From positions 1 to 37,917 of the forward strand of contig LUGL01000068.1 of NCBI GenBank assembly GCA_002796835.1: a stretch of DNA of 37,917 nt. Direction: 5' to 3'. The DNA is from Elainella saxicola E1 (GTDB lineage: Bacteria; Cyanobacteriota; Cyanobacteriia; Elainellales; Elainellaceae). Of this stretch, positions 1-8,046 are shown one piece after another; position 1 is the stretch's first letter; each line of letters opens with the position of its first letter. The translations under genes were made by a program, and so were the position numbers. The notes beneath the pieces were generated by a model. That model saw only the letters and a list, made by a program, of their open reading frames with translations, was not told where the DNA came from and did not search any database.

Positions 1-234
1 TCACTCGCTCTACTAGCTCCTCCACGTCCTGATAGCTCATCCGATTGCTGTAGTAAGCACTCAATTCTTGCAACCGTTGGCTGACATAGCCCTCCCTCAA
101 TGGCTCCGTCAGCCCGAAATAACTCACACTTTTGCCATCGTCGAGATATTTCTGCAGCCAAAACTCAAACTGACCATGCAGTGTCTTGACCTTCACCCGA
201 ATTTGACCATTCCGTTTCAGCTTGAGGTTTTTTT
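1..234 (-). CDS. ISKra4-like transposase, second frame (partial, -1)
   Basis: Reading the minus strand from the A7 run (228-234) in the -1 frame gives an open stretch to the window edge. It encodes KLKRNGQIRVKVKTLHGQFEFWLQ and, further on, LTEPLREGYVSQRLQELSAYY, typical of the region following the N-terminus in ISKra4-like transposases. It has no start codon of its own near the junction, so it would be made by -1 ribosomal slippage from the upstream frame. The catalytic DDE region lies outside the window. Confidence 0.6.
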
Positions 235-429
235 CTGCTTGTCGAACTGGCTTTGAGCGGCCTTGAGCAACTCTGCTTCTATATCAGGCAGCGCTTTCCG
301 TCGCCAATCTTCAACGGCTCCCTCTATGTCGTGCAAACTTTGAGTCCCTAAATCCATCGTTTGCGGTGCCATCTGCCCCAGCACGTTGCCTTGCTCGTCG
401 CGAATAATGACCTCAATTTTGGCTTTCAT
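217..429 (-). CDS. ISKra4-like transposase, first frame (70 aa)
   Basis: This short reading frame starts with MKAKIEVIIRDEQGNVLGQM and ends KQKKTSS just past an A7 run. It matches the beginning of cyanobacterial ISKra4-like transposases (motif LGTQSLHDIEGAVEDWR at about residues 28-44). Translation in the -1 frame after the A7 run continues the same protein. The 70-residue product is therefore either the non-shifted product of a programmed frameshift or the front of a gene broken by a one-base indel. No function is expected for the short product alone, though it could act as a regulator as in other two-frame insertion sequences. Confidence 0.65.
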   Translation of the reverse strand: MKAKIEVIIRDEQGNVLGQMAPQTMDLGTQSLHDIEGAVEDWRRKALPDIEAELLKAAQSQFDKQKKTSS

Positions 430-741
430 ACCGATGCTCCTCGATGGGCTTTCTCCTATTTCCCATACTTTAGAGCATCAATGGAAAATTTACAGGAGGA
501 AATTTTTTGATTTGCCTGCTCTTTTGCATCCACTGCTCTCAAAGTTCTCTAAAGTATTTTTGAGTTCAAAACCTCAGAATTGAGTAGAAACACTGAATTT
601 CTCACAAAGAATTTATCATCCCTCTCAAACTTTCCTGGTTCTTCCCTAGGATAAGCGTATCTCATTTGTTTAGCATCCTAGAGGCAAAGCGTTAGTGGGT
701 TTTTAAGACATCCTGCTAACTAAGAACTCGGAGTACAATCA
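430..741. other. Intergenic region, IS upstream flank to RTX gene
   Basis: No gene is supported here. It holds a perfect 11-bp inverted repeat, ATACTTTAGAG at 465-475 and its complement at 547-557, separated by 71 bases. It must also hold the promoter of the RTX gene; a GGAG ribosome-binding sequence sits at about 730, a suitable distance before the ATG at 742. Confidence 0.5.
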
Positions 742-1821
742 ATGCCTGTTGTTAATGTCTTTCTGGGAATCAATAATAACGGAGTTTCATCTGCACCAAC
801 TAAGAGCCAAGTTGCGGCTGTTCAAAAGGCGATTAATGACAACCTCTTAAATGTATTGTCGGCGAATTTTCCTTACCAGCTAGGCTTTCAACAGTCTGGA
901 CAAGTCCAAATTGCAACTGAAGAGGTTCGGGCTGCATTCCCTGGCTATATCTGGGTAGATGTTCATCCCCAAGAATATCCAACATCGGTTTATCAAAAAG
1001 ACACAACGAATAGTGTCAACGCTCAGGTTCAGTGCCAAATTGTTGAACTTGCTCTGAACGAATCCATCCAAGACAAATTGGTTTCTGCTGTTGTCAGTGG
1101 GGTCAAAGATACAATGGGGGCTGCAACGGGTCTACCTGTGAATGTTGCGGCAGGAAACTATACTGGCAACATCGATATTACCCTGCCTAACTATAACCAA
1201 GGCGGTGTAATTAGCGCAGATGGCCGAGATAATACGATTGGCTTCCATGAAGTGCTTTGGGAAAAGATTCTGGCTAAAACCGATTCTTTAGGAGAAAATC
1301 TATACCTGGTTGATAATCTAGACAACCTGGATGGGTTGAGAGGTGGAAAGGGTAATGATACCTTGCTAGGGCTTGAAGGCAATGATCTGCTGAAGGCAGG
1401 AGCTGGAGATGATGTGATCTACGGTGGCATCGGTGACGATCAACTGTTTGGAGAAGACGGCAACGATCGTCTGTTTGGCGTTGGCCAGAAAAATGCCGGT
1501 GCTGGTACGATTGATGAATTAACTGGTGGCGGTGGTAAAGATAAATTCATCCTGGGTGGCAGTAACCGGGTTTATTACAGCAGCGGTGGCGATTTGGACT
1601 ATGCGATCGTTCGAGACTTCACCAACGGCCAGGACAAGATTCAGCTAGAAGGCAAGAAGGGCGATTACCAACTGGAGAAAATTTCAGTTGCGGGAATTGG
1701 CACCGAAGATGAGTTGCGCGGCACTGGCATCTTCACCAAGCAAGGTGAATTGGTCGGGGTTGTCGAAAATGCATCGAACTCTCTCTCCCTATCCAAGTCC
1801 AGCCAATTCTCGTTTGTTTAA
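742..1821 (+). CDS. RTX calcium-binding repeat protein
   Basis: A 359-residue protein without a classical signal peptide. Residues about 200-250 contain five or so glycine/aspartate nonapeptides of the GGxGxDxLx type (GGKGNDTLL, GLEGNDLLK, GAGDDVIYG, GIGDDQLFG, EDGNDRLFG). These fold as a calcium-binding parallel beta-roll and are typical of type I secreted proteins. The N-terminal 190 residues match no family I recognise. The C-terminal 100 residues (FILGGS..., DYAIVRDFTNGQDKIQL) resemble the segment that usually follows RTX repeats and carries the secretion signal. No type I secretion genes lie nearby. It may be an exoprotein or surface protein; the activity is unknown. Confidence 0.8.
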   Translation: MPVVNVFLGINNNGVSSAPTKSQVAAVQKAINDNLLNVLSANFPYQLGFQQSGQVQIATEEVRAAFPGYIWVDVHPQEYPTSVYQKDTTNSVNAQVQCQIVELALNESIQDKLVSAVVSGVKDTMGAATGLPVNVAAGNYTGNIDITLPNYNQGGVISADGRDNTIGFHEVLWEKILAKTDSLGENLYLVDNLDNLDGLRGGKGNDTLLGLEGNDLLKAGAGDDVIYGGIGDDQLFGEDGNDRLFGVGQKNAGAGTIDELTGGGGKDKFILGGSNRVYYSSGGDLDYAIVRDFTNGQDKIQLEGKKGDYQLEKISVAGIGTEDELRGTGIFTKQGELVGVVENASNSLSLSKSSQFSFV

Positions 1822-1883
1822 TTTTGTGGATTTAATCTTTCCCAGTTTGTTCCTTCGCGGTTGGAACTGGGAATGCTGAGTAG

Positions 1884-1904
1884 ACCATTCAGATTGAGAA
1901 TGGT
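1884..1904 (+). terminator. Small hairpin after RTX gene
   Basis: ACCATTC at 1884-1890 pairs with GAATGGT at 1898-1904 around a 7-base loop. It lies between the RTX stop and the next gene. There is no clear T-run, so a terminator role is only possible. Confidence 0.3.
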
Positions 1905-1960
1905 TGATCTTACGCAATATTCAACCAACTTTCATTTACTCAACTTCAGGAGACTTTGTA

Positions 1961-2527
1961 ATGGGTAGACGGACGAACTACTACCAAGATTTGGCTGCTG
2001 ATTATTCTAAGCCTGGTCTAGTATCCGAGGAAATGAAGCAGCAGCTGATTGCAATGGGCGAGCAATTTGTGGCCATGAAGCAAGATGTGCTGCCACAAGT
2101 AGATGCAACTTACACGCTGGAGCAAATTGAGCGGGAAAACAAAGAATGGTGGCCCACCCACTGCGAAGCCCTACGTCAATCTAGAGGGGATATTTTGACG
2201 GGTGAGTATCGCAATGAATTGGTGTATTTTTGCCAAGACGGTCCTTACTACGGCGTTGAAGAGCAAAAAACACGGGAGCAGCACTGGTGGGCCTTAATTG
2301 CTCAGCCCGGTGTTACTATGTGCTGGCCGATCGTCATGTTCCATGGTGAGTTCGTTCACTTTGAATGGAAGTGTGAAGACAACGAGACCAACGAAACGAT
2401 TGCGAAAGGGATGGTTTGTTGGGTGCGTCGGGGACATCGAGGCGGATGCCACTTCAAGAGTGAACAGCTAACCTTCTACCGTGATGTATTTGCGCCGCAG
2501 AATTTAGTTGATCTGGTCACGCTCTAA
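1961..2527 (+). CDS. NTF2/SnoaL-like protein of the icfG-type cluster
   Basis: A 188-residue soluble protein starting MGRRTNYYQDLAADYSKPGL. The ATG at 1961 is preferred over an in-frame TTG at 1904 because an AGGAGA ribosome-binding sequence sits at 1948-1953. The central part (about 60-165: YFCQDGPYYG, WWALIAQPGVTMCWPIVMFH, VHFEWKCED) has the tryptophan/aromatic pattern of NTF2-like alpha+beta cone folds; this is a fold guess. It has no membrane segment. The DJ-1/PfpI gene begins 36 bases downstream. I recall a similar small protein opening the slr1852-slr1861 cluster of Synechocystis, which supports a role linked to carbon metabolism, but the reaction is unknown. Confidence 0.6.
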   Translation: MGRRTNYYQDLAADYSKPGLVSEEMKQQLIAMGEQFVAMKQDVLPQVDATYTLEQIERENKEWWPTHCEALRQSRGDILTGEYRNELVYFCQDGPYYGVEEQKTREQHWWALIAQPGVTMCWPIVMFHGEFVHFEWKCEDNETNETIAKGMVCWVRRGHRGGCHFKSEQLTFYRDVFAPQNLVDLVTL

Positions 2528-2563
2528 TCTGGTCACGCTTTCAATTCATTCTGGGAATTCATT

Positions 2564-3190
2564 ATGGTAGAAATGAAGGGAAAAATCGGTGTACTGATCG
2601 AGGAACATTTCGATCAAACTGAGTATCGCTTGTTTAATGATTACTTTCCGAAGCATGGCTATGCGGTGGAATATATCTCCCACCTCTGGGGAAATGCAGA
2701 GCTAACGTTTGGTTCCAACCCTGACAATGGTTATGTAGAGGAACATGTGACGGTGACAACCGAAGTGAACCAGGTTTCTCCCGCAGATTATGCTGGCATT
2801 ATCGTGATTGGTGCTTATGCAAGCGATCGTCTACGCTATCAGGTATCCATCAAAAAAGGCCAGAAAAACCAGGCTCCTGCGGTAGTATTCTTGCGCAATG
2901 CGATGGCAAATCCCAGTGTCAAGAAGGGGGCCATTTGTCATAGTCTCTGGCTGTTCTGTGCCGATCGCGATCTGTTGGAAGGACGTCAAGTCACCTGTGC
3001 TCACAATATTGTTTGTGATGTTGAAAATGCAGGTGCAGAGATTGTTTACGAAGGCGACGAAACGGCTCCCTTAGTCGTGGATGGCGATCTGATTACGGCG
3101 AAGCATCCCGGCGTTACGGATCTGTTCATGGAAACGTTTGTTCAAGCAATTGAACAAGAGCAACAGCGCAAGCTGGAAATGGTTCACTAA
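2564..3190 (+). CDS. DJ-1/PfpI family protein
   Basis: A 208-residue member of the class I glutamine amidotransferase-like superfamily, ThiJ/DJ-1/PfpI branch. The nucleophile elbow is GAICHSLWLF with Cys125 followed by His126, and an upstream acidic residue lies near Glu20 (EEHFDQTEYRLF), matching the usual Glu-Cys pairing. Members act as glyoxalases/deglycases, proteases or chaperones; the sequence does not decide which. It sits 36 bases after the NTF2-like gene and 26 bases before the AGE-like gene, consistent with one transcript. A role in detoxifying or repairing sugar-derived carbonyl products would suit the neighbouring sugar genes, but that is inference. Confidence 0.8.
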   Translation: MVEMKGKIGVLIEEHFDQTEYRLFNDYFPKHGYAVEYISHLWGNAELTFGSNPDNGYVEEHVTVTTEVNQVSPADYAGIIVIGAYASDRLRYQVSIKKGQKNQAPAVVFLRNAMANPSVKKGAICHSLWLFCADRDLLEGRQVTCAHNIVCDVENAGAEIVYEGDETAPLVVDGDLITAKHPGVTDLFMETFVQAIEQEQQRKLEMVH

Positions 3191-3216
3191 GTCACTGCAT
3201 CAAAGAGGCAAGCGCT

Positions 3217-5040
3217 ATGGAACACATGAGTTTTTCCTTCTCGGATACGATCGCTGGATATGTCACGAGTTTCGATCGCCAGCAAAAATGCTTTGGGGTC
3301 AAAACCTCGGATGGGCGGCAGTATCAAGCTTATTTAACCGACACTACCTACGGCCGAATTAGCCAAAACCTGGAAGAGTCTTACATGGACTGCACAGGTC
3401 GTTTAGCAGAATTGTTGGTTCCTGGTCAACATGTTTTCGCCTATGGTGTGTTTTATCCTCACGGCAGCGAATTCAAGTTCGAAGTCAAGTCGCTCGTATT
3501 TCCTGGTGAAGCACCAGCCCAATATCGCCATGAAGAATCAGACTGGTGGGTGAAGCAGGTTCGATCGATTGCGGACTCTTACCTGAGATGGCAGTTCAAT
3601 CATCCTAAAGAGGAGATTGACTATCATAATTACCGCACGATGTTGAATCTGGCGGGTGAGAAGAAACAGGACGATTATTTGCAAGAAACCGATACGATTT
3701 CGCGATTGGTTTATGGAATGGCTTCGGCCTATCTGATGACGGGCGAAGATCGATTCTTGGAAGCGGCTGAGAAAGGAACGGAGTATTTGCGCGATCACAT
3801 GCGCTTCTATGATCCAGATGAGGATCTGATCTACTGGTATCATGGCGTCAAAGTAACTGGCAATCGCGAGCAGAAACTATTCACCTCTGAATTTGGGGAT
3901 GATTATGATGCGATTCCAGCTTACGAACAAATTTATGCTCTGGCAGGACCGATCCAAACCTATCGAATTACTGGTGATCCACGCATTCTCAAAGATGCTG
4001 AAATGACAGTGGATTTATTCGATAAGTTCTTTATTGATAAGGAACAGGGGGGCTATTTCTCTCACATCGATCCACTCACGCTCGATCCGCGTGCTGAATC
4101 CTTGAAGCAAAATCGGGCACGCAAGAACTGGAACTCGGTGGGCGACCATGCCCCTGCTTACCTGATCAACCTATGGTTGGCTACAGGCGATCAAAAGTAT
4201 GCTGATTTCCTGGAATATACCTTTGATACGATCGCTAAATATTTCCCAGATTACGACAACAGCCCGTTTGTACAAGAAAAATTTCATGAAGACTGGAGCC
4301 ATGACCAGTCCTGGGGTTGGCAGCAAAACCGGGCAGTCGTAGGACATAACTTGAAGATTGCCTGGAACTTAATGCGGATGCAGTCCCTCAAGTCGAAGGA
4401 AGAATATGTCACTCTGGCTGAGAAAATTGCTGACCTGATGCCGGAAGTGGGTAGCGATCGCCAGCGCGGCGGTTGGTATGATGTGGTTGAGCGGGTACTT
4501 CAGCCTGGAGAACAGCAGCATCGGTTTGTCTGGCACGATCGCAAAGCTTGGTGGCAACAGGAGCAGGCCATTCTCGCTTATCTGATTTTGAACGGCACGT
4601 TGAACAAAGAGGAATACTTGCGTCATGCGCGTGAGGCAGCCGCTTTCTATAATGCCTTCTTCCTCGATCATGATGACGGTGCGGTGTACTTTAACGTATT
4701 AGCCAACGGTCTACCCTTCCTGCTCGGCACAGAGCGCTACAAAGGTTCCCACTCCATGAGTGCTTACCACTCGACCGAGTTGTGCTATCTGAGCGCGGTT
4801 TATACTAATCTGCTGATCACCAAGCAGCCGATGGACTTCTACTTCAAGCCCTATCCCAATAGCTTCAAGGATAATATCCTGCGCGTTTCACCGGATATTC
4901 TGCCGACCGGCAGCATTCGGATCGCTCAGTGCTGGGTAAATGATCAACCCTATGAGAAGTTTGATGCGCAAGGCCTGACAGTCCAACTGCCTGATACCCA
5001 AGAACGGGTGAAGGTGAAAGTGCAAATTATGCCGAACTAG
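3217..5040 (+). CDS. AGE-fold N-acylglucosamine 2-epimerase-like protein with extra N-terminal domain
   Basis: A 607-residue protein. Residues about 115-530 form an (alpha/alpha)6 barrel of the N-acylglucosamine 2-epimerase/cellobiose 2-epimerase/mannose isomerase superfamily, seen in RLVYGMASAYLMTG, GGYFSHIDP, RAVVGHNLKIAWNL and RKAWWQQEQAILAYL. Classical enzymes are about 390-420 residues, so this one has roughly 105 extra N-terminal residues, apparently a beta-rich domain (SDTIAGYVTSFDRQQKCFGV), and a C-terminal tail of about 70. In the GHxxE motif of catalytic members the Glu position is Lys380 (His377-Asn-Leu-Lys380), so epimerase activity is uncertain. It lies 12 bases before the first STAS gene. 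A carbohydrate-binding or isomerase role alongside glgX is the likely context; the substrate is unknown. Confidence 0.75.
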   Translation: MEHMSFSFSDTIAGYVTSFDRQQKCFGVKTSDGRQYQAYLTDTTYGRISQNLEESYMDCTGRLAELLVPGQHVFAYGVFYPHGSEFKFEVKSLVFPGEAPAQYRHEESDWWVKQVRSIADSYLRWQFNHPKEEIDYHNYRTMLNLAGEKKQDDYLQETDTISRLVYGMASAYLMTGEDRFLEAAEKGTEYLRDHMRFYDPDEDLIYWYHGVKVTGNREQKLFTSEFGDDYDAIPAYEQIYALAGPIQTYRITGDPRILKDAEMTVDLFDKFFIDKEQGGYFSHIDPLTLDPRAESLKQNRARKNWNSVGDHAPAYLINLWLATGDQKYADFLEYTFDTIAKYFPDYDNSPFVQEKFHEDWSHDQSWGWQQNRAVVGHNLKIAWNLMRMQSLKSKEEYVTLAEKIADLMPEVGSDRQRGGWYDVVERVLQPGEQQHRFVWHDRKAWWQQEQAILAYLILNGTLNKEEYLRHAREAAAFYNAFFLDHDDGAVYFNVLANGLPFLLGTERYKGSHSMSAYHSTELCYLSAVYTNLLITKQPMDFYFKPYPNSFKDNILRVSPDILPTGSIRIAQCWVNDQPYEKFDAQGLTVQLPDTQERVKVKVQIMPN

Positions 5041-5052
5041 GGGACAGGAACG

Positions 5053-5442
5053 ATGGAACTCAAAAAACAAATGATTGCCACAACGGCGATCGAGACCAAT
5101 ATGCCTGTGTCAGTCTCGCTGATTGAATTGATTGGCGATGTGGATGGCAGTACGGCTCCCCTGGTTCAGGCTGACGTGTTGGCTGCTGCAGAACCAGGCG
5201 TCAAGATGATCTTGAACATGTCGCAGGTTGGGTTTATGTCCAGCGCAGGCTTAAGGGTACTGCTGTCTGCTTACCGCCAGGTTTCCACCCAAGAGGGCAA
5301 GATTGTTCTGGTCGGACTGATTGAAGAGATTCAAGATACGATGAGTGCCACCGGATTCTTAGATTTTTTCACGATCGCAGATACGTTGGATCAAGCGTTT
5401 GCAGCTCTTGATCTGAAGACTCCAGCACTCTCTGTCTCATAG
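5053..5442 (+). CDS. STAS-domain anti-sigma factor antagonist (first)
   Basis: A 129-residue single-domain STAS protein of the SpoIIAA/RsbV type. The phosphorylation loop is FMSSAGLRVLL; by alignment with SpoIIAA (Ser58) the acceptor is Ser64. In partner-switching systems the unphosphorylated form binds the anti-sigma kinase and a PP2C phosphatase reactivates it. Both predicted partners are downstream: the kinase at 8047 and the phosphatase at 8496. It follows the AGE-like gene by 12 bases and precedes glgX by 21 bases. In Synechocystis the equivalent protein, which I recall as Slr1856, is reported as a kinase/phosphatase substrate. Confidence 0.85.
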   Translation: MELKKQMIATTAIETNMPVSVSLIELIGDVDGSTAPLVQADVLAAAEPGVKMILNMSQVGFMSSAGLRVLLSAYRQVSTQEGKIVLVGLIEEIQDTMSATGFLDFFTIADTLDQAFAALDLKTPALSVS

Positions 5443-5463
5443 TCTTTGTAATTAGGAGCTGTC

Positions 5464-7581
5464 ATGGAGCGCATTGATATTCATCCAACGCATACCTCTG
5501 GCAGTTATAAGCTGCGCTGTGGTCGTCCCTTGCCGTTTGGGGCAACGCTAGTGCCAGGTGGCGTTAACTTTTCAATTTATTCCAGTCATGCCACGGCTTG
5601 TACGCTGGTTTTGTTCAAAAAACGGATGCCAGAACCGATCGCTGAAATTCCTTTTCCTGAGGAGTTCCGGATTGGTAACGTCTGGAGCATGATCGTCTTC
5701 GATCTGGACTACGAGAATATTGAATATGGCTATCGCATGGATGGCCCCTTCAGTTTCCAGGAAGGCCAGTGGTTTAATCCCAAAAAAATCCTGATGGATC
5801 CCTATGCCAAGATTATTGGTGGGCGGGATGTCTGGGGTGAGGAGCCCGATTGGAGCGAACCCTATCAGCATCGGTCTCGCTTGGCCTTTGATGACTTTGA
5901 TTGGGAGAACGATCGTCCTCTGGAAATCCCACCAGAAGATCAGATCATCTACGAAATGCACGTGCGGGGCTTCACTCGCCATTCCTCTTCCGGACTAAAG
6001 GAGAGCCACCGAGGCACTTTTGCCGGGATTCGGGAGAAGATTCCCTACCTAAAAGAGCTGGGCGTGAATGCGATCGAGCTGATGCCAATTTTCGAGTTCG
6101 ATGAGTTTGAAAATTCTCGTCGCCATCCGGAAACCGGCGAATTGCTGATGAACTACTGGGGCTATAGCACCGTTGGGTTTTTTGCGCCCAAAGCAGGCTA
6201 TGCTGCTACCGGTAAATATGGAATGCAGGTGGATGAGCTGAAGGCGCTGATCAAGGATCTGCACAAGAACGGTATCGAGGTCATCCTGGATGTAGTCTTC
6301 AACCACACAGCAGAAGGGAATGAGAACGGTCCCTATATCTCCTTTAGAGGGATCGATAACAAGACCTACTACATGCTGACGCCCGAAGGCTATTACTTCA
6401 ACTTTAGTGGCTGTGGCAATACGCTGAACTGCAATAATCCGATCGTCCGAAACATGGTGTTGGATTGTTTGCGGTACTGGGTATCGGAATATCATATTGA
6501 TGGTTTCCGATTCGACTTGGCTTCAATTCTAGGCCGCGATCCCTGGGGTGCACCATTGGCTAATCCGCCTTTGTTGGAGACCCTGGCATTCGACCCCATT
6601 CTGGCTAAATGCAAACTCATTGCTGAAGCCTGGGATGCAGGTGGTTTGTACCAGGTCGGCTCCTTCCCAGCTTACGGGCGTTGGGCTGAATGGAATGGCA
6701 AATATCGCGACAGCATTCGTCAGTTTCTCAAAGGCGATGAGGGAATGGTAGGCGATATGGCGCAGCGGCTCCAAGGCTCACCGGATCTCTATGCCTGGGC
6801 TGGTCGCAGTCCTGCCACTTCGGTCAATTTCATCACGGCTCATGATGGCTTCACGTTAGCGGATTTGGTGTCCTACAACGGCAAGCATAACGAGGCCAAT
6901 GGTGAATATAACAACGATGGCACAAACGACAACGAGAGTTGGAACTGTGGTGCGGAAGGCTGGACGGAAGATCCCGGCATCAATGCCATGCGGCAGCGCC
7001 AGATGCGCAATGCGATCGCCATGTTAATGATGAGTCAGGGTGTACCGATGCTGCTGATGGGCGACGAAATTGGTCGCAGTCAACATGGCAATAACAACAC
7101 CTACTGCCATGACAATGAACTCAACTGGATGAATTGGGATTTACTCAATAACAACCGGGGTTTGTTCAACTTTGTCAGCCATTGCATCAATTTCCGCAAA
7201 GCCCATCCGGTATTACGCAATCGCCATCACTTCCAAAATCGAGATTATGTGGGCAGCGGCTATGCGGATATCTCCTGGCATGGTGTACGGGCCTGGGATG
7301 CAGATTGGTCAGCCTCCAGTCGGACATTGGCCTTTATGCTATGCGGCAAACATGCAAAAGATGGGACTGTAGAAGATAACTATATCTACGTTGCCATGAA
7401 TATGCACTGGGACACGCTCTGGTTTGACGTTCCCGGCCTGCCTCCCGGCTTGAAATGGCATGTTTCTGTCAACACAGGTTCCAATCCTGATTTCTTCTCG
7501 ATCGGCTCAGAACCAGAGTTGGAACATCAGCATGGTTTATTGATGCGCGATCGATCGGTGACGATTCTTGTTGGCAAGTAA
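5464..7581 (+). CDS. glgX: Glycogen debranching enzyme GlgX (isoamylase)
   Basis: A 705-residue GH13 enzyme that hydrolyses alpha-1,6 branches of limit-digested glycogen. The N-terminal CBM48-type domain (about 15-120, FGATLVPGGVNFSIYSSHAT) is followed by the catalytic barrel. The four GH13 motifs are intact: DVVFNHTAEGN, DGFRFDLASI (nucleophile Asp near residue 351), LIAEAWDAGG (acid/base Glu near 387) and ITAHDGFTLAD (near 460). Length is normal for GlgX. It is flanked on both sides by STAS genes, 21 bases after one and 41 bases before the other, an arrangement also found in the icfG cluster of Synechocystis, so glycogen breakdown is probably co-expressed with the partner switch. An in-frame ATG at 5464 follows an AGGAG sequence. 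Confidence 0.93.
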   Translation: MERIDIHPTHTSGSYKLRCGRPLPFGATLVPGGVNFSIYSSHATACTLVLFKKRMPEPIAEIPFPEEFRIGNVWSMIVFDLDYENIEYGYRMDGPFSFQEGQWFNPKKILMDPYAKIIGGRDVWGEEPDWSEPYQHRSRLAFDDFDWENDRPLEIPPEDQIIYEMHVRGFTRHSSSGLKESHRGTFAGIREKIPYLKELGVNAIELMPIFEFDEFENSRRHPETGELLMNYWGYSTVGFFAPKAGYAATGKYGMQVDELKALIKDLHKNGIEVILDVVFNHTAEGNENGPYISFRGIDNKTYYMLTPEGYYFNFSGCGNTLNCNNPIVRNMVLDCLRYWVSEYHIDGFRFDLASILGRDPWGAPLANPPLLETLAFDPILAKCKLIAEAWDAGGLYQVGSFPAYGRWAEWNGKYRDSIRQFLKGDEGMVGDMAQRLQGSPDLYAWAGRSPATSVNFITAHDGFTLADLVSYNGKHNEANGEYNNDGTNDNESWNCGAEGWTEDPGINAMRQRQMRNAIAMLMMSQGVPMLLMGDEIGRSQHGNNNTYCHDNELNWMNWDLLNNNRGLFNFVSHCINFRKAHPVLRNRHHFQNRDYVGSGYADISWHGVRAWDADWSASSRTLAFMLCGKHAKDGTVEDNYIYVAMNMHWDTLWFDVPGLPPGLKWHVSVNTGSNPDFFSIGSEPELEHQHGLLMRDRSVTILVGK

Positions 7582-7622
7582 ATCTGGCTTCTGTTTTTGT
7601 CCTTTTATTCACTATCAGACCT

Positions 7623-7955
7623 ATGACTTTTAATGCGACCACTATCATTGCTGACAAAACAGCAACCATTACGCTAGTCGGCGAACTTGATGCCGCTTCT
7701 GCCTCTGCCTTTCGTACAGAAGTTGAGAAAGCAGCAGCAGCCAATCCTGAACATCTGGTCTTGCAAATGAGCGGTCTCGAATTTATGGCCAGTGCCGGAC
7801 TGCGAGTGCTGATTTTTGCGAAGCAGAAAATGGGGGCTAATGTTGACATCTATATTGTCGCACCTCAAGAAATGGTGCTGGAAACTTTGCAAAAAACCGG
7901 CTTTGATCAAAGCGTGATCATCGTGGATAGCTATGAGCCTGCTGTAACGGCTTAA
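7623..7955 (+). CDS. STAS-domain anti-sigma factor antagonist (second)
   Basis: A 110-residue single STAS domain. The conserved loop is EFMASAGLRVLIFA, with Ser57 as predicted phospho-acceptor. It is distinct from the first STAS protein but has the same minimal architecture, so the kinase at 8047 may have two substrates, or each antagonist may answer a different phosphatase. It sits 41 bases after glgX and is followed by a terminator-like hairpin, which may make it the last gene of the upstream unit. Confidence 0.85.
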   Translation: MTFNATTIIADKTATITLVGELDAASASAFRTEVEKAAAANPEHLVLQMSGLEFMASAGLRVLIFAKQKMGANVDIYIVAPQEMVLETLQKTGFDQSVIIVDSYEPAVTA

Positions 7956-7971
7956 TTGCTTGTTAGTGAAG

Positions 7972-8014
7972 TAGGTCTGGCAATGGTAAATTCAGCCGTT
8001 GTCCGACCTATTTT
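7972..8014 (+). terminator. Hairpin plus T4 between second STAS gene and kinase gene
   Basis: Bases 7972-7986 pair with 7996-8010: 15 positions with one T/C mismatch and two G-T wobbles, and a 9-base loop. TTTT follows at 8011-8014. This is a plausible intrinsic terminator or attenuator splitting the cluster. Confidence 0.55.
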
Positions 8015-8046
8015 GATTGACTAAGATATGATTTTGAGAATGCATC

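Larger units (their letters stand above)
1..430 (-). mobile_element. ISKra4-like insertion sequence, 5' part of transposase
   Basis: Two overlapping minus-strand frames together read as the N-terminal region of a cyanobacterial transposase that I recognise as ISKra4-like. The element runs off the left edge of the window, so its catalytic part and far terminus are not visible. The two frames meet at a run of seven A (228-234 read on the minus strand). The upstream terminus was not identified with certainty; a perfect 11-bp inverted repeat (465-475 / 547-557) lies just outside the coding start but its role is unclear. Family assignment rests on recalled protein similarity only. Confidence 0.6.

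Noticed and set aside
68-256. 62-codon plus-strand frame at the left edge
   Set aside because: Antisense to the transposase reading frames.
742-1821. RTX gene as a toxin with its own secretion operon
   Set aside because: No ABC transporter, membrane-fusion or acyltransferase gene is adjacent, and the N-terminal domain has no recognised toxin fold.
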